DNA of 64,000 nt, taken from contig NZ_AAWL01000003.1 in assembly GCF_000169155.1 (NCBI RefSeq), positions 124,001 to 188,000 of the forward strand. Direction: 5' to 3'. This DNA is from Thermosinus carboxydivorans Nor1 (GTDB lineage Bacteria; Bacillota; Negativicutes; Sporomusales; Thermosinaceae). The position numbers and the translations under genes were made by a program. Shown here one piece after another: positions 25,253 to 34,400 of this stretch (positions within the stretch are counted from its first letter, which is position 1; each line of letters opens with the position of its first letter). The notes under the pieces were generated by a model. It saw only the letters and a list, made by a program, of their open reading frames with translations, did no database searches and was not told the origin of the DNA.

Positions 25253-26050
25253 GTTTACGGACGGTTTTGTTTGAGCAGAGTGAAGGGATAAAAGTTGGCA
25301 GTTTTGACGGGCAGCATGCACTAAGCGCTTTGTATACTGATGCTGAGGGGAATGGACGATATTGGCAGTAATATCGTCTTCCACGATCCTTCCTTCATGC
25401 AAAACCATAATGCGGCTGCACGCATAAGCGGCAACAGCCAGATTATGGGTGATGAGAAGGATGGATAGATGGTGCTGTTGATTCAGCTCTACTAGCAGAT
25501 TTAAAATATCATTTTGTACCGCTACATCCAGCATGGAAGTGGGTTCGTCGGCTATGAGCAGACGCGGTTTGGCGATGAGGGCTCGGGCGATGGCTACCCG
25601 CTGCCGCTGGCCGCCGCTCAACTGGTGAGGATAACGGTCGAGAAAACTCTTGTCGCCAGGCAGTTTGACTTGTTCGATAACGGCCCGCACAGCCTGCTCC
25701 TGCAAATTTTTCTTGGGGATGGTTTTTTGGATGACTAATGGTTCTTGAATTATTTCGCGTATGGTCATACCACGATATAATGAAGCATACGGGTTTTGAA
25801 AAATCATTTGGGCCTTATGTGGTATGTTGCCCGATGTGTCGAGCCAATCGATTGAACCGCTGTCCGGCAATTCCAGGCCGGCGATAAGTCTTGCCAGAGT
25901 TGTTTTGCCGCTGCCGCTCTCGCCGATTAAGCCCACCACTTCGCCCGCGCTGATTGTGAAAGAAATCTGGTCTAAGACTACATGCGCCGGTTGGTGGTGC
26001 CGCGGAAAACTTTTTATTATACTCTTTACCGAAAGTATAGGATTAGACAA
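25250..26050 (-). CDS. ABC transporter ATPase, OppF/NikE type
   Basis: A 266-aa ATPase: Walker A GESGSGKTT (~residue 43), Q-loop MIFQNPYASL, signature LSGGQRQRVAIARAL, Walker B LLIADEPTSMLD, H-loop LLITHNLAVA. The C-terminal region after the Walker fold (HSPQHQYTKRLVHAA) is the oligopeptide/nickel type. The start is TTG 26050 behind GAGGGAG. Last gene of a five-gene transporter operon; it would energise import with the OppD-like ATPase. Confidence 0.9.
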   Translation of the reverse strand: MSNPILSVKSIIKSFPRHHQPAHVVLDQISFTISAGEVVGLIGESGSGKTTLARLIAGLELPDSGSIDWLDTSGNIPHKAQMIFQNPYASLYRGMTIREIIQEPLVIQKTIPKKNLQEQAVRAVIEQVKLPGDKSFLDRYPHQLSGGQRQRVAIARALIAKPRLLIADEPTSMLDVAVQNDILNLLVELNQQHHLSILLITHNLAVAAYACSRIMVLHEGRIVEDDITANIVHSPQHQYTKRLVHAARQNCQLLSLHSAQTKPSVN

Positions 26051-26065
26051 ATTGATACTCCCTCT

Positions 26066-26866
26066 CTAAACAGCCAAAAGGCTGGCGCAAAGGTATTGGG
26101 TATCGGCAATGATTTTTTGGGTGTAGGGATGGGTGGGGAACCGCAAAATAGCTTCTGTTGGTCCGGTTTCAACCAGTTTTCCTTGGTAAAGAACATAGAT
26201 TCTGCGGCACAATCTGGCAATGACAGTCAAGTCATGGGAAATAATGATTATCGCCATTTTGCGCGTTTGGCTTAAGTTATCTAACAGTTGAAGTACATCG
26301 TTTTGATGGGCAGCATCGAGAGAATTGGTGCATTCGTCGGCGATGATGCAGGCCGGTTCAGTGACACAAGCTGTAGCGATAGCTACTCTTTGGCGCATGC
26401 CACCGCTCAACTGATGGGGGTAGGAAGACAGGACTGTTTCCGTTAGCCCTACTTCGTGTAAAGCCGCTGCGGCCCTGCGGACGGCCTCGCTGCGGGCAAT
26501 ACCCAGTTGGTTTTCGATGTGTTCGGCCATCTGGTGGCCGATGGTCAGCACTGGATTCCAGGCGTTTTGCGAAGCCTGAGGAATGAGCGCGATTTCCTTG
26601 CCCCGGATGCTTTGCCAGTCATGCGGGGACAGTTTGAAAAGATTTCGTCCGCGGAAAAAGACAGATCCTGACTCTATAACAGCGCGGTCGCCCAACAGAT
26701 TGAGAAGGGCCAGCGCCAGCGTAGTCTTGCCGGCGCCGGACTGACCGATAATGCCTACAGCTTCCCCGGCATTAACCTGACAGGAGAAGTCGTGTAAAGC
26801 CAAAGTGGCTTCATTTTTGTTGCGATAACATACCGTAAGATTTTCAACGCGCAGAAGAGGCATCAT
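26066..26866 (-). CDS. ABC transporter ATPase, OppD/NikD type
   Basis: A 266-aa ATPase: Walker A GQSGAGKTT, Q-loop LIPQASQNAWNP (typical OppD/NikD), signature LSGGMRQRVAIATA, Walker B CIIADECTNSLD. The usual DEPT after the Walker B Asp-Glu reads DECT, so a cysteine sits where proline is normal; activity should be kept because the Glu is present. Its start overlaps the permease stop by 4 bp (ATGA). Confidence 0.9.
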   Translation of the reverse strand: MMPLLRVENLTVCYRNKNEATLALHDFSCQVNAGEAVGIIGQSGAGKTTLALALLNLLGDRAVIESGSVFFRGRNLFKLSPHDWQSIRGKEIALIPQASQNAWNPVLTIGHQMAEHIENQLGIARSEAVRRAAAALHEVGLTETVLSSYPHQLSGGMRQRVAIATACVTEPACIIADECTNSLDAAHQNDVLQLLDNLSQTRKMAIIIISHDLTVIARLCRRIYVLYQGKLVETGPTEAILRFPTHPYTQKIIADTQYLCASLLAV

Positions 26867-27681
26867 TTCACCTCGTTGAGGGATGGATTATACTTTTCCT
26901 CCAAGGCATATCCTACCATAGTCAACGCTAAGATGAGGAGCGTAATGCAAAGCCCGGGTGGCAATACCAGCCATTGCCAGGCAGAAGTAAAATAAATAGC
27001 CTGATAATCCAACGCATGTTTTAGCATCATGCCCCAACTTTTGGCAGTAGGGTCACCCAAGCCGAGAAAAGCTAAACCCGATTCGGCCAATACCGCCCAG
27101 CTTGAGCGGACGACCACCTGTGTCAATAAGAGCGGTATAAGATCGGGCAAGATGTACCGGCGGATCAAATAACTGTTGGAAGCTCCGGCAAGGCGGGCGG
27201 CATCCAGATATTCCCGCCGCTTTAGCATCAATACTTGTGCGCGGATCAGCCTTGCTTCTACCGGCCAGGAAAAAAAGATGAGGACGGCAATAGTTGTTGA
27301 CAGTTGAGGTTTGAAGTGGGCAGCCAATAGCAACATAAAGGGCAGGTGAGGGATAGTCAGAAAAATATCAATAAAGCGCGTTAAGAATCGGTCGGCAAAC
27401 CGCCCGTACATGCCTGCCGCCAAGCCTATGCCGGCACCCAGCAAGGTGCTGCCGAACGCCGCGCTTATTCCTACCAGAAGGGATACTCGGCTACCGTAGA
27501 TCAGTTGGCTGAGAATGTCTTGGCCGGTGCCATCGGTTCCGAGCCAATGGCGAAAACTGGGTTTCTCCAAGGGGGAACCGCTGTAATCCAGGGGCGAATA
27601 GGGCGCAAGCACGGGGGCTAACACGGCAGTAAGCAGAAATAAAGCGAGAAGGATGCCGCCAGCAGTACCCATTTTCGACAC
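26863..27681 (-). CDS. ABC permease, DppC/NikC type
   Basis: A 272-aa inner-membrane permease: N-terminal helix, the HWLGTDGTGQDILSQLIYGSR signature (as HWLGTDGTGQDILSQ), and the EAA loop ...DAARLAGASNSYLIRRYILP (as DAARLAGASNSYLIRRYIL). Six helices. Forms the pore with the upstream DppB-type permease, whose stop touches its start. Confidence 0.9.
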   Translation of the reverse strand: MSKMGTAGGILLALFLLTAVLAPVLAPYSPLDYSGSPLEKPSFRHWLGTDGTGQDILSQLIYGSRVSLLVGISAAFGSTLLGAGIGLAAGMYGRFADRFLTRFIDIFLTIPHLPFMLLLAAHFKPQLSTTIAVLIFFSWPVEARLIRAQVLMLKRREYLDAARLAGASNSYLIRRYILPDLIPLLLTQVVVRSSWAVLAESGLAFLGLGDPTAKSWGMMLKHALDYQAIYFTSAWQWLVLPPGLCITLLILALTMVGYALEEKYNPSLNEVK

Positions 27682-28718
27682 TATTGCACCTCCACCCGCG
27701 GGTCAAGATAAGCATATAAAACATCGACGAGCAAGTTGAGCAATAAAACAGTTAGGCTGATAACCAAAAATCCTCCTTGCAGGACCTGAAAGTCGCGGGC
27801 TGTTAGTGCTTCAAACATGAATTTGCCCATACCGGGATAACCGAAAACCGTCTCGACATAGATCATCCCGCCGGCTGCCAGGCCTAGCCGCAGGCCGATG
27901 TGGGTTATGACAGGGAGCAGAGCGTTAGGCAGCGCATGTCCGAACATGAGCTGCCTAACGCTCAAGCCGCGGGCACGCCCGAAAGTAATATAATCTTCGC
28001 GTAGCGTATCAAGTACTGCGCTCCTTGTCAGCAAAAATTTACCGGGCAGTTCGGTCAAGGTGAGCGTTGTTACCGGAAGAATCAGATGCCAGACAATATC
28101 TTTGAGTCGGGTTACCACGGAGGCATCGGCAGCCTCTACGCTGAAAGCGCCGAATATAGGGAACCATTGCATCTTGACGCCGAAAAGCAGGAGCAGGATA
28201 CTGCCGAGAAAAAAAGGCGGAATGGTTCGTATGGTTAAGAGCAGCGCCAGTAACCCATGATCCCACCGTGTTCCGCGCCGCCAAGCGGCGAAAACACCGC
28301 CCGCGATGCCGATGATCGAGGCCAGGAGGATGCCAGGGAACATAAGCAGCAGGCTCCACGGTAGACGTTCAGCCAGCAGCTCACCTACCGGAGCCTTAAA
28401 ATAATAGGCATAGCCCAGATTGCCATGCAACAGATTATCAAGGTAGATAATGAACTGCTCCCATAGCGGTTTGTCAAGGCCGTAATACTGGCGAAGAGCG
28501 GCTTCGCTCGCGGCATCAAGATTTATAGCCATTTCAGAACCGACTCCCGTGCCGCTGAGCTGGGCGAAAGGATCGCCCGGCAGCAGTCTAGGCAGAAAAA
28601 AATTAATTACGAGAATGAAACCTATGGTAAGCAGATAATCCAGCAACCGGCGCTTCAGGAAATGCAGTTTGTTTTTCGCAAGCCGCCGTTTTGACTCTTT
28701 GTCCACTACACAACTCAT
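27681..28718 (-). CDS. ABC permease, DppB/NikB type
   Basis: A 345-aa permease with a long polar N-terminus, RRLLDYLLTIGFILVINFFL as first helix, PGDPFAQLSG and LDKPLWEQFIIYLDNLLHGN typical of DppB/NikB, and the EAA loop YITFGRARGLSVRQLMFGHA. Pairs with the DppC-type permease. Lies 13 bp after the binding-protein gene. Confidence 0.9.
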   Translation of the reverse strand: MSCVVDKESKRRLAKNKLHFLKRRLLDYLLTIGFILVINFFLPRLLPGDPFAQLSGTGVGSEMAINLDAASEAALRQYYGLDKPLWEQFIIYLDNLLHGNLGYAYYFKAPVGELLAERLPWSLLLMFPGILLASIIGIAGGVFAAWRRGTRWDHGLLALLLTIRTIPPFFLGSILLLLFGVKMQWFPIFGAFSVEAADASVVTRLKDIVWHLILPVTTLTLTELPGKFLLTRSAVLDTLREDYITFGRARGLSVRQLMFGHALPNALLPVITHIGLRLGLAAGGMIYVETVFGYPGMGKFMFEALTARDFQVLQGGFLVISLTVLLLNLLVDVLYAYLDPRVEVQ

Positions 28719-28731
28719 AAATCTTCAACCT

Positions 28732-30333
28732 CTACCGTGGCTCGATAAAGACTAGTTTATTAAACTCGGTCGGGATGCCGATGGCGATGCCGCCAGGTGT
28801 GTAAAACCAACCGTCCAGCTTGTCGGGGCGGTAAGCAAAGTACATTTTGCGATAATACAGCGGTATGGTGGGTAGATCGTTGGCCAGTATTTCCTGCATC
28901 TTAAACACGGCTTGCCGGCGTTCGTTTTTATCAATCATGGCGGTTTGTTGCCGGGCCAGCCGGATATATTCGGGATTGTTATAAAGGGTCGGATTGTCTT
29001 TTACAGCCGTCAGGGGTTTAATTAACTGGTTTAGAAAAACAGGGTCGCCGCCGATTCCGCCGTGGCCATTGAGCGCCATTTGGTATTGTCCGCTGTCGAT
29101 CAGCTGATCATGCGCGCCTTTTTCCATCGCTTTGATTCGGACATCTATTCCGACAGCGGCCAGCATGTTTTTCACAATCTCCCCATCCTGTCCCTGCTGG
29201 AAAGTTAAGAGTTCAAAACTAAGGCGCTTTCCGTCAGGTGCCCTGCGTATTCCGTCCGGGCCTATCTGTGTGTAGCCCAGACCGGTCAGCAAGTTTCTGG
29301 CTTTTTCAGGGTCGTAGGGATAAGTTGCGACCCGGGGATTATACCATTCGCCTAGCTCAGGCGAAAGATAACCGGGATTGCCGGGAGTCGCCCCGCCATG
29401 AGTGGCCCGCGACACAATTTCAGGCAGATTCAAAGCATAGGCTACAGCTTGGCGAAATTCAAGTTGGTCAAAAGGGTGTTGGGCAAGGTTGAACATAAGA
29501 CGGAAAATCCAAAACCCACTGCCTTCAATGATTTTGACGTTTTTTCCGCCTTTCAGCACTGCCACTTGGTCGGCATCAGGGTTGAACGCATCTACCTCGC
29601 CGTTTTGAAAGGCAAGCAAGGGCTGGCCCGGCCAAGTAAAGACAAGTCGCCCGATTTTTACTCTGCCTTTAAAATATTGAGGATTGGCTTCGTATATGTA
29701 CAGAGAAGCTGCCTTATCGTATTTGACCAGTTTGAATGGACCGCTGCCAATAACGGCGGTCGGATCGGTGAACTTCATCGGGTCGCTGACGGTTTGCCAA
29801 ATATGCTTCGGTATGATTGGGATGGTGGCGGCAATGTTAGTCAAAAATGGAGCGTAAGGCGTTTTGAGAGTAAGTCTGACTTGTTGGGCATTAATTGCTT
29901 CGATGCTTTCGATGATGTTTATTTCTCTGCTATACCAGGGATGAGGGTGACTGCGAATATATTCAAAAGTAAATTTAACATCTTCGGCGGTAAGCGGCTG
30001 GCCGTCATGCCATTTCACACCGGGATGAAGATAAAAAACCCATTCCCGCCCGTCTTTCGATACTTCGTATCGTTCGCTTAGCCAAGGGATGACCCCCTTT
30101 TGATCCTTCCACACCAACGTATCGAACAAGAGTGACATCCGGATATACCCGGGCCCGCGCGGGTAGAAAGTATAAGGCGACGGATAGCCGTAATCCTCTG
30201 CGGCGATTTTTAGCGTTACTGGTTGCTTCTCGGTTGCTACCAGTCCGGGTGAACTAGACACATGGTATAACAGCAGGCTAATGCCTGTGACTAAAATCGC
30301 CGCTAAAGCCAAGAACAACTTGCGGCGCCTCAA
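28732..30333 (-). CDS. Extracytoplasmic solute-binding protein, nickel/peptide type (SBP_bac_5)
   Basis: A 533-aa binding protein with an uncleaved-looking N-terminal helix (LFLALAAILVTGISLLLYHV) and no lipobox cysteine, so it is membrane-anchored or periplasmic. Family 5 motifs: LTAEDVKFTFEYI, GSGPFKLVKYD, DQLEFRQAVAYALN and YDPEKARNLLTGLGY. Family 5 proteins bind peptides, nickel complexes or opines; residues cannot settle which. The gene follows the FmdE-type gene by 3 bp. Confidence 0.9.
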   Translation of the reverse strand: MRRRKLFLALAAILVTGISLLLYHVSSSPGLVATEKQPVTLKIAAEDYGYPSPYTFYPRGPGYIRMSLLFDTLVWKDQKGVIPWLSERYEVSKDGREWVFYLHPGVKWHDGQPLTAEDVKFTFEYIRSHPHPWYSREINIIESIEAINAQQVRLTLKTPYAPFLTNIAATIPIIPKHIWQTVSDPMKFTDPTAVIGSGPFKLVKYDKAASLYIYEANPQYFKGRVKIGRLVFTWPGQPLLAFQNGEVDAFNPDADQVAVLKGGKNVKIIEGSGFWIFRLMFNLAQHPFDQLEFRQAVAYALNLPEIVSRATHGGATPGNPGYLSPELGEWYNPRVATYPYDPEKARNLLTGLGYTQIGPDGIRRAPDGKRLSFELLTFQQGQDGEIVKNMLAAVGIDVRIKAMEKGAHDQLIDSGQYQMALNGHGGIGGDPVFLNQLIKPLTAVKDNPTLYNNPEYIRLARQQTAMIDKNERRQAVFKMQEILANDLPTIPLYYRKMYFAYRPDKLDGWFYTPGGIAIGIPTEFNKLVFIEPR

Positions 30334-30336
30334 GCT

Positions 30337-30948
30337 TTACCACCCCCGCGAATACTCTTCATTGCAGGGCAGACAGGCGATTTTTCCGTCTTTTATTCTG
30401 GCGCGGGGTTCCATCACCGGCTCGCCGCAGTAATCGCAAGTTACCGATCTGAATATTTTGGCAGGTTGCGGTAACGGCATTTCTACAAATTCCACTTTGA
30501 ACAGTGTGTCGGTATCTGTTGTCAGTAGTTGCTTAATTTTTGCCTGCTGCATCTTCTGGAATTCCTTACGCTCTTCTTCTGTAGCCTGACCCGAAAAAAC
30601 AGCGGAACGCAATTTTTCCTGGGCGGGTGACTGGGGAAAGACATTTGCTCTCATTGCAACACGTACCGCTTTATTCTGTTTGCGGCTGACTATGGTATAG
30701 ACTTGTTTGCCATAGTCCTTGTAGATAAGATTGCCTTTTCCCATGGTACAGCCAAGCAGTGACTGCACAGCATCGATACCGCAGGCGTCGGTTTCGACAA
30801 TGGCGACTAACTCTTCATCTTCGGCACGCTCTACCTGTAATTTTTCCATGGCCGCCTTAGCTGCCCGGTAGCCGATGGCCAGGCCGGGACAAAAATGTCC
30901 GTGAAAATCGATAGCCTTCTGTAAATCCTTTGGATAGTCTTGTTTCAT
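30337..30948 (-). CDS. FmdE-family protein with C-terminal zinc ribbon
   Basis: About 203 aa. The N-terminal FmdE domain has FHGHFCPGLAIGYRAAK (metal ligands His and Cys) and ETDACGIDAVQSLLGCTMGKGN. The C-terminus has a zinc ribbon, CDYCGEP and CLPCNEEYSRGW. FmdE proteins are named after a formylmethanofuran dehydrogenase subunit but are widespread beside molybdenum- or metal-related genes in anaerobes. I chose ATG 30948 because GGGAGGT lies 6 bp upstream; ATG 30951 is adjacent. As first gene of the ABC operon it suggests the imported solute is a metal complex. That assignment is inference. Confidence 0.85.
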   Translation of the reverse strand: MKQDYPKDLQKAIDFHGHFCPGLAIGYRAAKAAMEKLQVERAEDEELVAIVETDACGIDAVQSLLGCTMGKGNLIYKDYGKQVYTIVSRKQNKAVRVAMRANVFPQSPAQEKLRSAVFSGQATEEERKEFQKMQQAKIKQLLTTDTDTLFKVEFVEMPLPQPAKIFRSVTCDYCGEPVMEPRARIKDGKIACLPCNEEYSRGW

Positions 30949-30961
30949 CATAGTACCTCCC

Positions 30962-31177
30962 AATATATTTTCTTGTGCCAACGATGGTGGCAAAATTCTG
31001 GAAATGGTCACAGGGACTTTCCATTCTAAAACTTTTTCTTCTAAAAAAAAAGAAACGCCAAAGGAATTAATCTCCTTCGGGTTTCATACCCGTAATTGTG
31101 CTAAGTATGACTTTTTTGAAGCTGCTTCGCGACTACTAAGGCGGCGGGAAACTTCACGCTTCCCATTTTCTAATAAC
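30962..31177 (-). ncRNA. Structured 5' leader (attenuator/riboswitch candidate) of the fmdE-ABC operon
   Basis: From the promoter at 31178-31206 the transcript runs ~220 nt before fmdE. It contains GGGAAG...CTTCCC-type pairing near 31150-31165 (GGGAAGCGTGAAGTTTCCC), a GTCGCGAAGC hairpin region, and then a complete intrinsic terminator (31043-31085) well before the gene. A terminator inside a leader means transcription is decided there. The leader does not match the consensus of TPP, B12, SAM, c-di-GMP or NiCo riboswitches as far as I can judge by eye. Confidence 0.55.
31043..31085 (-). terminator. Intrinsic terminator within the fmdE leader
   Basis: On the minus strand GAAACCCGAAGGA pairs with TCCTTTGGCGTTTC (13 pairs, one G-U, one bulged C) around a GATTAAT-type loop, followed by nine Ts. 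It is 95 bp before the fmdE start. Confidence 0.8.
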
Positions 31178-31206
31178 ACTATAGCTTTCATGGATTTTTT
31201 TGTCAA
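31178..31206 (-). promoter_or_regulatory. Promoter of the fmdE-ABC operon
   Basis: Minus-strand TTGACA (31206-31201) and TATAGT (31183-31178) with an exact 17-bp spacer. Confidence 0.8.
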
Positions 31207-31235
31207 TACAACCGTGCTATGGATTAAGTCCTAAT

Positions 31236-31427
31236 TTATGTTTCTAAATTGCAATAGCAAATGCAACACCCAGAGAAATTGACGGTATGAAATCTCCGTC
31301 CAAAACACTTTAGGAAACAGAGCGCCAAACCGGTCTTCAATTCAATAACACAGCTACTGGTTTTGCTGGCAAGGGGGACAATAACCTCCGCCCGGGTTTT
31401 GCGTTCGGTCAATGTTAAAAAAATCAA
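31236..31427 (-). pseudogene. Remnant of an IS30-family transposase
   Basis: LTLTERKTRAEVIVPLASKT is the strand after the first catalytic region in IS30 transposases. In another frame it continues RFGALFPKVFWTE, also IS30-like. Both ends are missing. Confidence 0.65.
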
Positions 31428-31459
31428 GATTTTGACAATTGCATGACAACATGCTATTT

Positions 31460-34400
31460 TTAGTGTTTCACCAGTTCCATTAGTAAGTCGTCCAGCTCTA
31501 TGAGATCCTTTTCTTTTACATATACTTCCTTGACATAACCGTTAAAAGGAGCTTGAATCGTCGTTTCCATTTTCATGGCTTCTGTTACCAACAGAGGATC
31601 CCCTTTCTTAACTTTTGAGCCCTTTTCTACCAATATTTTCAGCACAGTACCGGGCATAATGGCCCCGATTTGCCGAGGATCGTCTTTGTCGGCTTTTGCT
31701 TTGGCCAATACGATGGTCTTTAGACTATAATCCCTGATTAGCGTCTCCCGCGGCAACCCGTTCAGTTCGAATTTGACGGTTCTTGTACCATCCGGATTGG
31801 GATCCCCGACAGAAATCAGTTTGATAATTAACGTCTTTCCTTTCTCTATTTCCACTTTGATCTCCTCGCCCGGACGCAAACCGTAAAAGAAAGCAGGAGT
31901 ATCCAGTACCGAAACGTCGCCAAATTTCCGGATAAACTCAACCCATTCCAAGAAAACTTTCGGATACAAAGCGTAGGACAGTACGTCACGGTCTGTAACC
32001 GGCCGCGGCAACTTTTCCTTCAGCGTGCTCCGGATTTCCTCGAAGTTGAGGGGTTCCAGCAATTCGCCCGGTCGCTGGGTAATCGGTTTTTGCCCTTTTA
32101 GAATGATACGCTGCAATTCCTTGGGAAACCCGCAATAAGGCTGGCCAAGCTGTCCCCGGAAAAACTCCACGACAGAATTAGGGAAATCAAGATACTCGCC
32201 CCGCTCGTAAATGTCGTCTTCCGTCAAATTATTTTTGACCATGTATAAGGCCATATCCCCTACAACCTTGGAGGAAGGCGTCACTTTTACTATGTCGCCA
32301 AACATTTCGTTAACTTTGGCGTACATGACCTGAATTTCGTCCCATCTATTTTCCAACCCTAAAGCTTTGGCTTGTTGCTTTAGATTGCTGTATTGGCCGC
32401 CGGGCATTTCGTGCAGATACACCTCCGGATTCGGGAAGGCAATCCCCGCTTCAAAATCCCGGTAGTAGCCCCGGACATCTTCCCAGTAGCGGGATAATTC
32501 GGTAAGAGCTTGGATGTCAATGCGGGGCTGGCGTTTGTGGCCTGCCAGGGCATAGTACAGTGTATTACCGCTAGGCTGCGAAGTCATTCCCGCCAACGCC
32601 GAAAGCGCCACATCAACGATATCCACCCCCGCATCAATCGCCCGGGCATAGGTATAAATGCCATTGCCACTGCAATCATGGGTATGAAGATGCACCGGGA
32701 TATCAACCGCTTCCTTAAGAGCCGATACCAACCGGTAAGCGGCTTCCGGTTTCAGAACACCCGACATATCTTTTATTCCCAAGATATGCGCTCCAGCTTT
32801 CTCCAGCTCTTTGGCCATCGTTACGTAGTACTGCAAATCGTATTTGCTGCGGTTTTTATCCAGAATGTCCCCGGTATAACATATAGCCGCTTCCGCTACT
32901 TTATTGGCATTGCGCACGGCTTCAATCGCCACTTTCATTCCTTCCACCCAGTTCAGGCTGTCAAAAATACGGAATACATCTATCCCCGCTTCAGCCGATT
33001 TTGCCACAAAAACCTTGATGACGTTATCGGGATAATTGGCATAACCCACGGCATTAGAACCGCGCAGTAACATCTGGAACAGAATGTTGGGCATCTCCTG
33101 GCGCAGCAATGCGAGTCGCTCCCACGGGTCTTCCTTCAAAAAACGGAAAGCGACATCAAAAGTGGCTCCTCCCCACATTTCCAATGAAAAAAGGTTAGGC
33201 AGCATTTTTGCTGTGGCGCTTATTACTTTCAGCATATCATACGTCCGAAGCCTAGTGGCCAGCAATGACTGGTGCGCGTCCCGCAATGTGGTATCGGTCA
33301 ACAGTACTTCCTGTTGCTCCTTGATCCATTTTACCAGCCCTTCCGGTCTCCGTTTATCGAGAATTTGTTTAGTCCCGGGCAGGGGATCGCCTGCGGGCGC
33401 CTTGGGAACCCGTACCGGGCCAAAAGTCGGTTTTTCCCGCTTGGGCAAACCTTCAAAACCATTCACGATAATATTGCCAAGGTAATTAAGCAGTTTCGTG
33501 CTGCGGTCCCTTCTTTCCGGAAGCACAAACAATTCGGGTGTAGAATCAATAAATATGGTGTCACAGGTTCCGCTCAGAAATTTTTCATGTTTTACCACAT
33601 TGTCAAGAAATGCGATATTGGTTTTGATGCCGCGGATGCGGAATTCTCCCAAGGCGCGCCGCATCCTGTTAATCGCACTTTTATGAGTCAACCCCCAGGT
33701 GGAAACCTTGACCAGCAGAGAATCATAATGCGGCGTGATTACAGACCCGGCATAAGCATTGCCGGCATCAAGCCGCACGCCGAAGCCGCCGCCGCTACGG
33801 TAGACGGTAATCTTCCCGGTATCCGGCATGAAATTATTGGCAGGATCTTCTGTCGTCACTCGGCATTGAATGGCGTGTCCGTGACAGCTGATATTCTCCT
33901 GTTTTGGTATACCAACTTCCTCGCTATGTAAGCTATACCCGTCGGCAATTAAAATCTGAGCTTGAACAATATCAATTCCGGTGATCATCTCGGTTATGGT
34001 ATGTTCCACCTGGATACGAGGATTGACTTCAATAAAGTAAAATTTTTCATCAGGCGTCACGAGAAATTCTACAGTTCCTGCACTGAGGTAATTTACGTGT
34101 TTCATCAGCTTTACTGCTGCATCGCAGACTGCTTGACGCAAAGAATCCGAAAAAGCTATGCTGGGAGCAATCTCCACCATTTTCTGGTGGCGCCGCTGCA
34201 CCGAGCAGTCGCGTTCATATAAATGAACAATGTTGCCTTCGGCGTCTCCTAGTATCTGGACTTCTATATGCTTGGTATTCTCCAGCAATTTTTCAACATA
34301 AATTTCATCGTTGCCAAAAGACGTCTTCGCCTCCGATTTAGCCCGATGATAAGCCTCACTTAAGGACTCAGGCCCGCGTACAATCCTCATGCCGCGGCCG

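Noticed and set aside
29398-30081. 227-codon frame opposite the solute-binding protein
   Set aside because: Shadow; the minus-strand product is clearly a family 5 binding protein.
32510-33070. 186-codon frame opposite pyc
   Set aside because: Shadow frame with no start signal.
33272-33931. 219-codon frame opposite pyruvate carboxylase
   Set aside because: Shadow of a highly conserved gene; no domain pattern.
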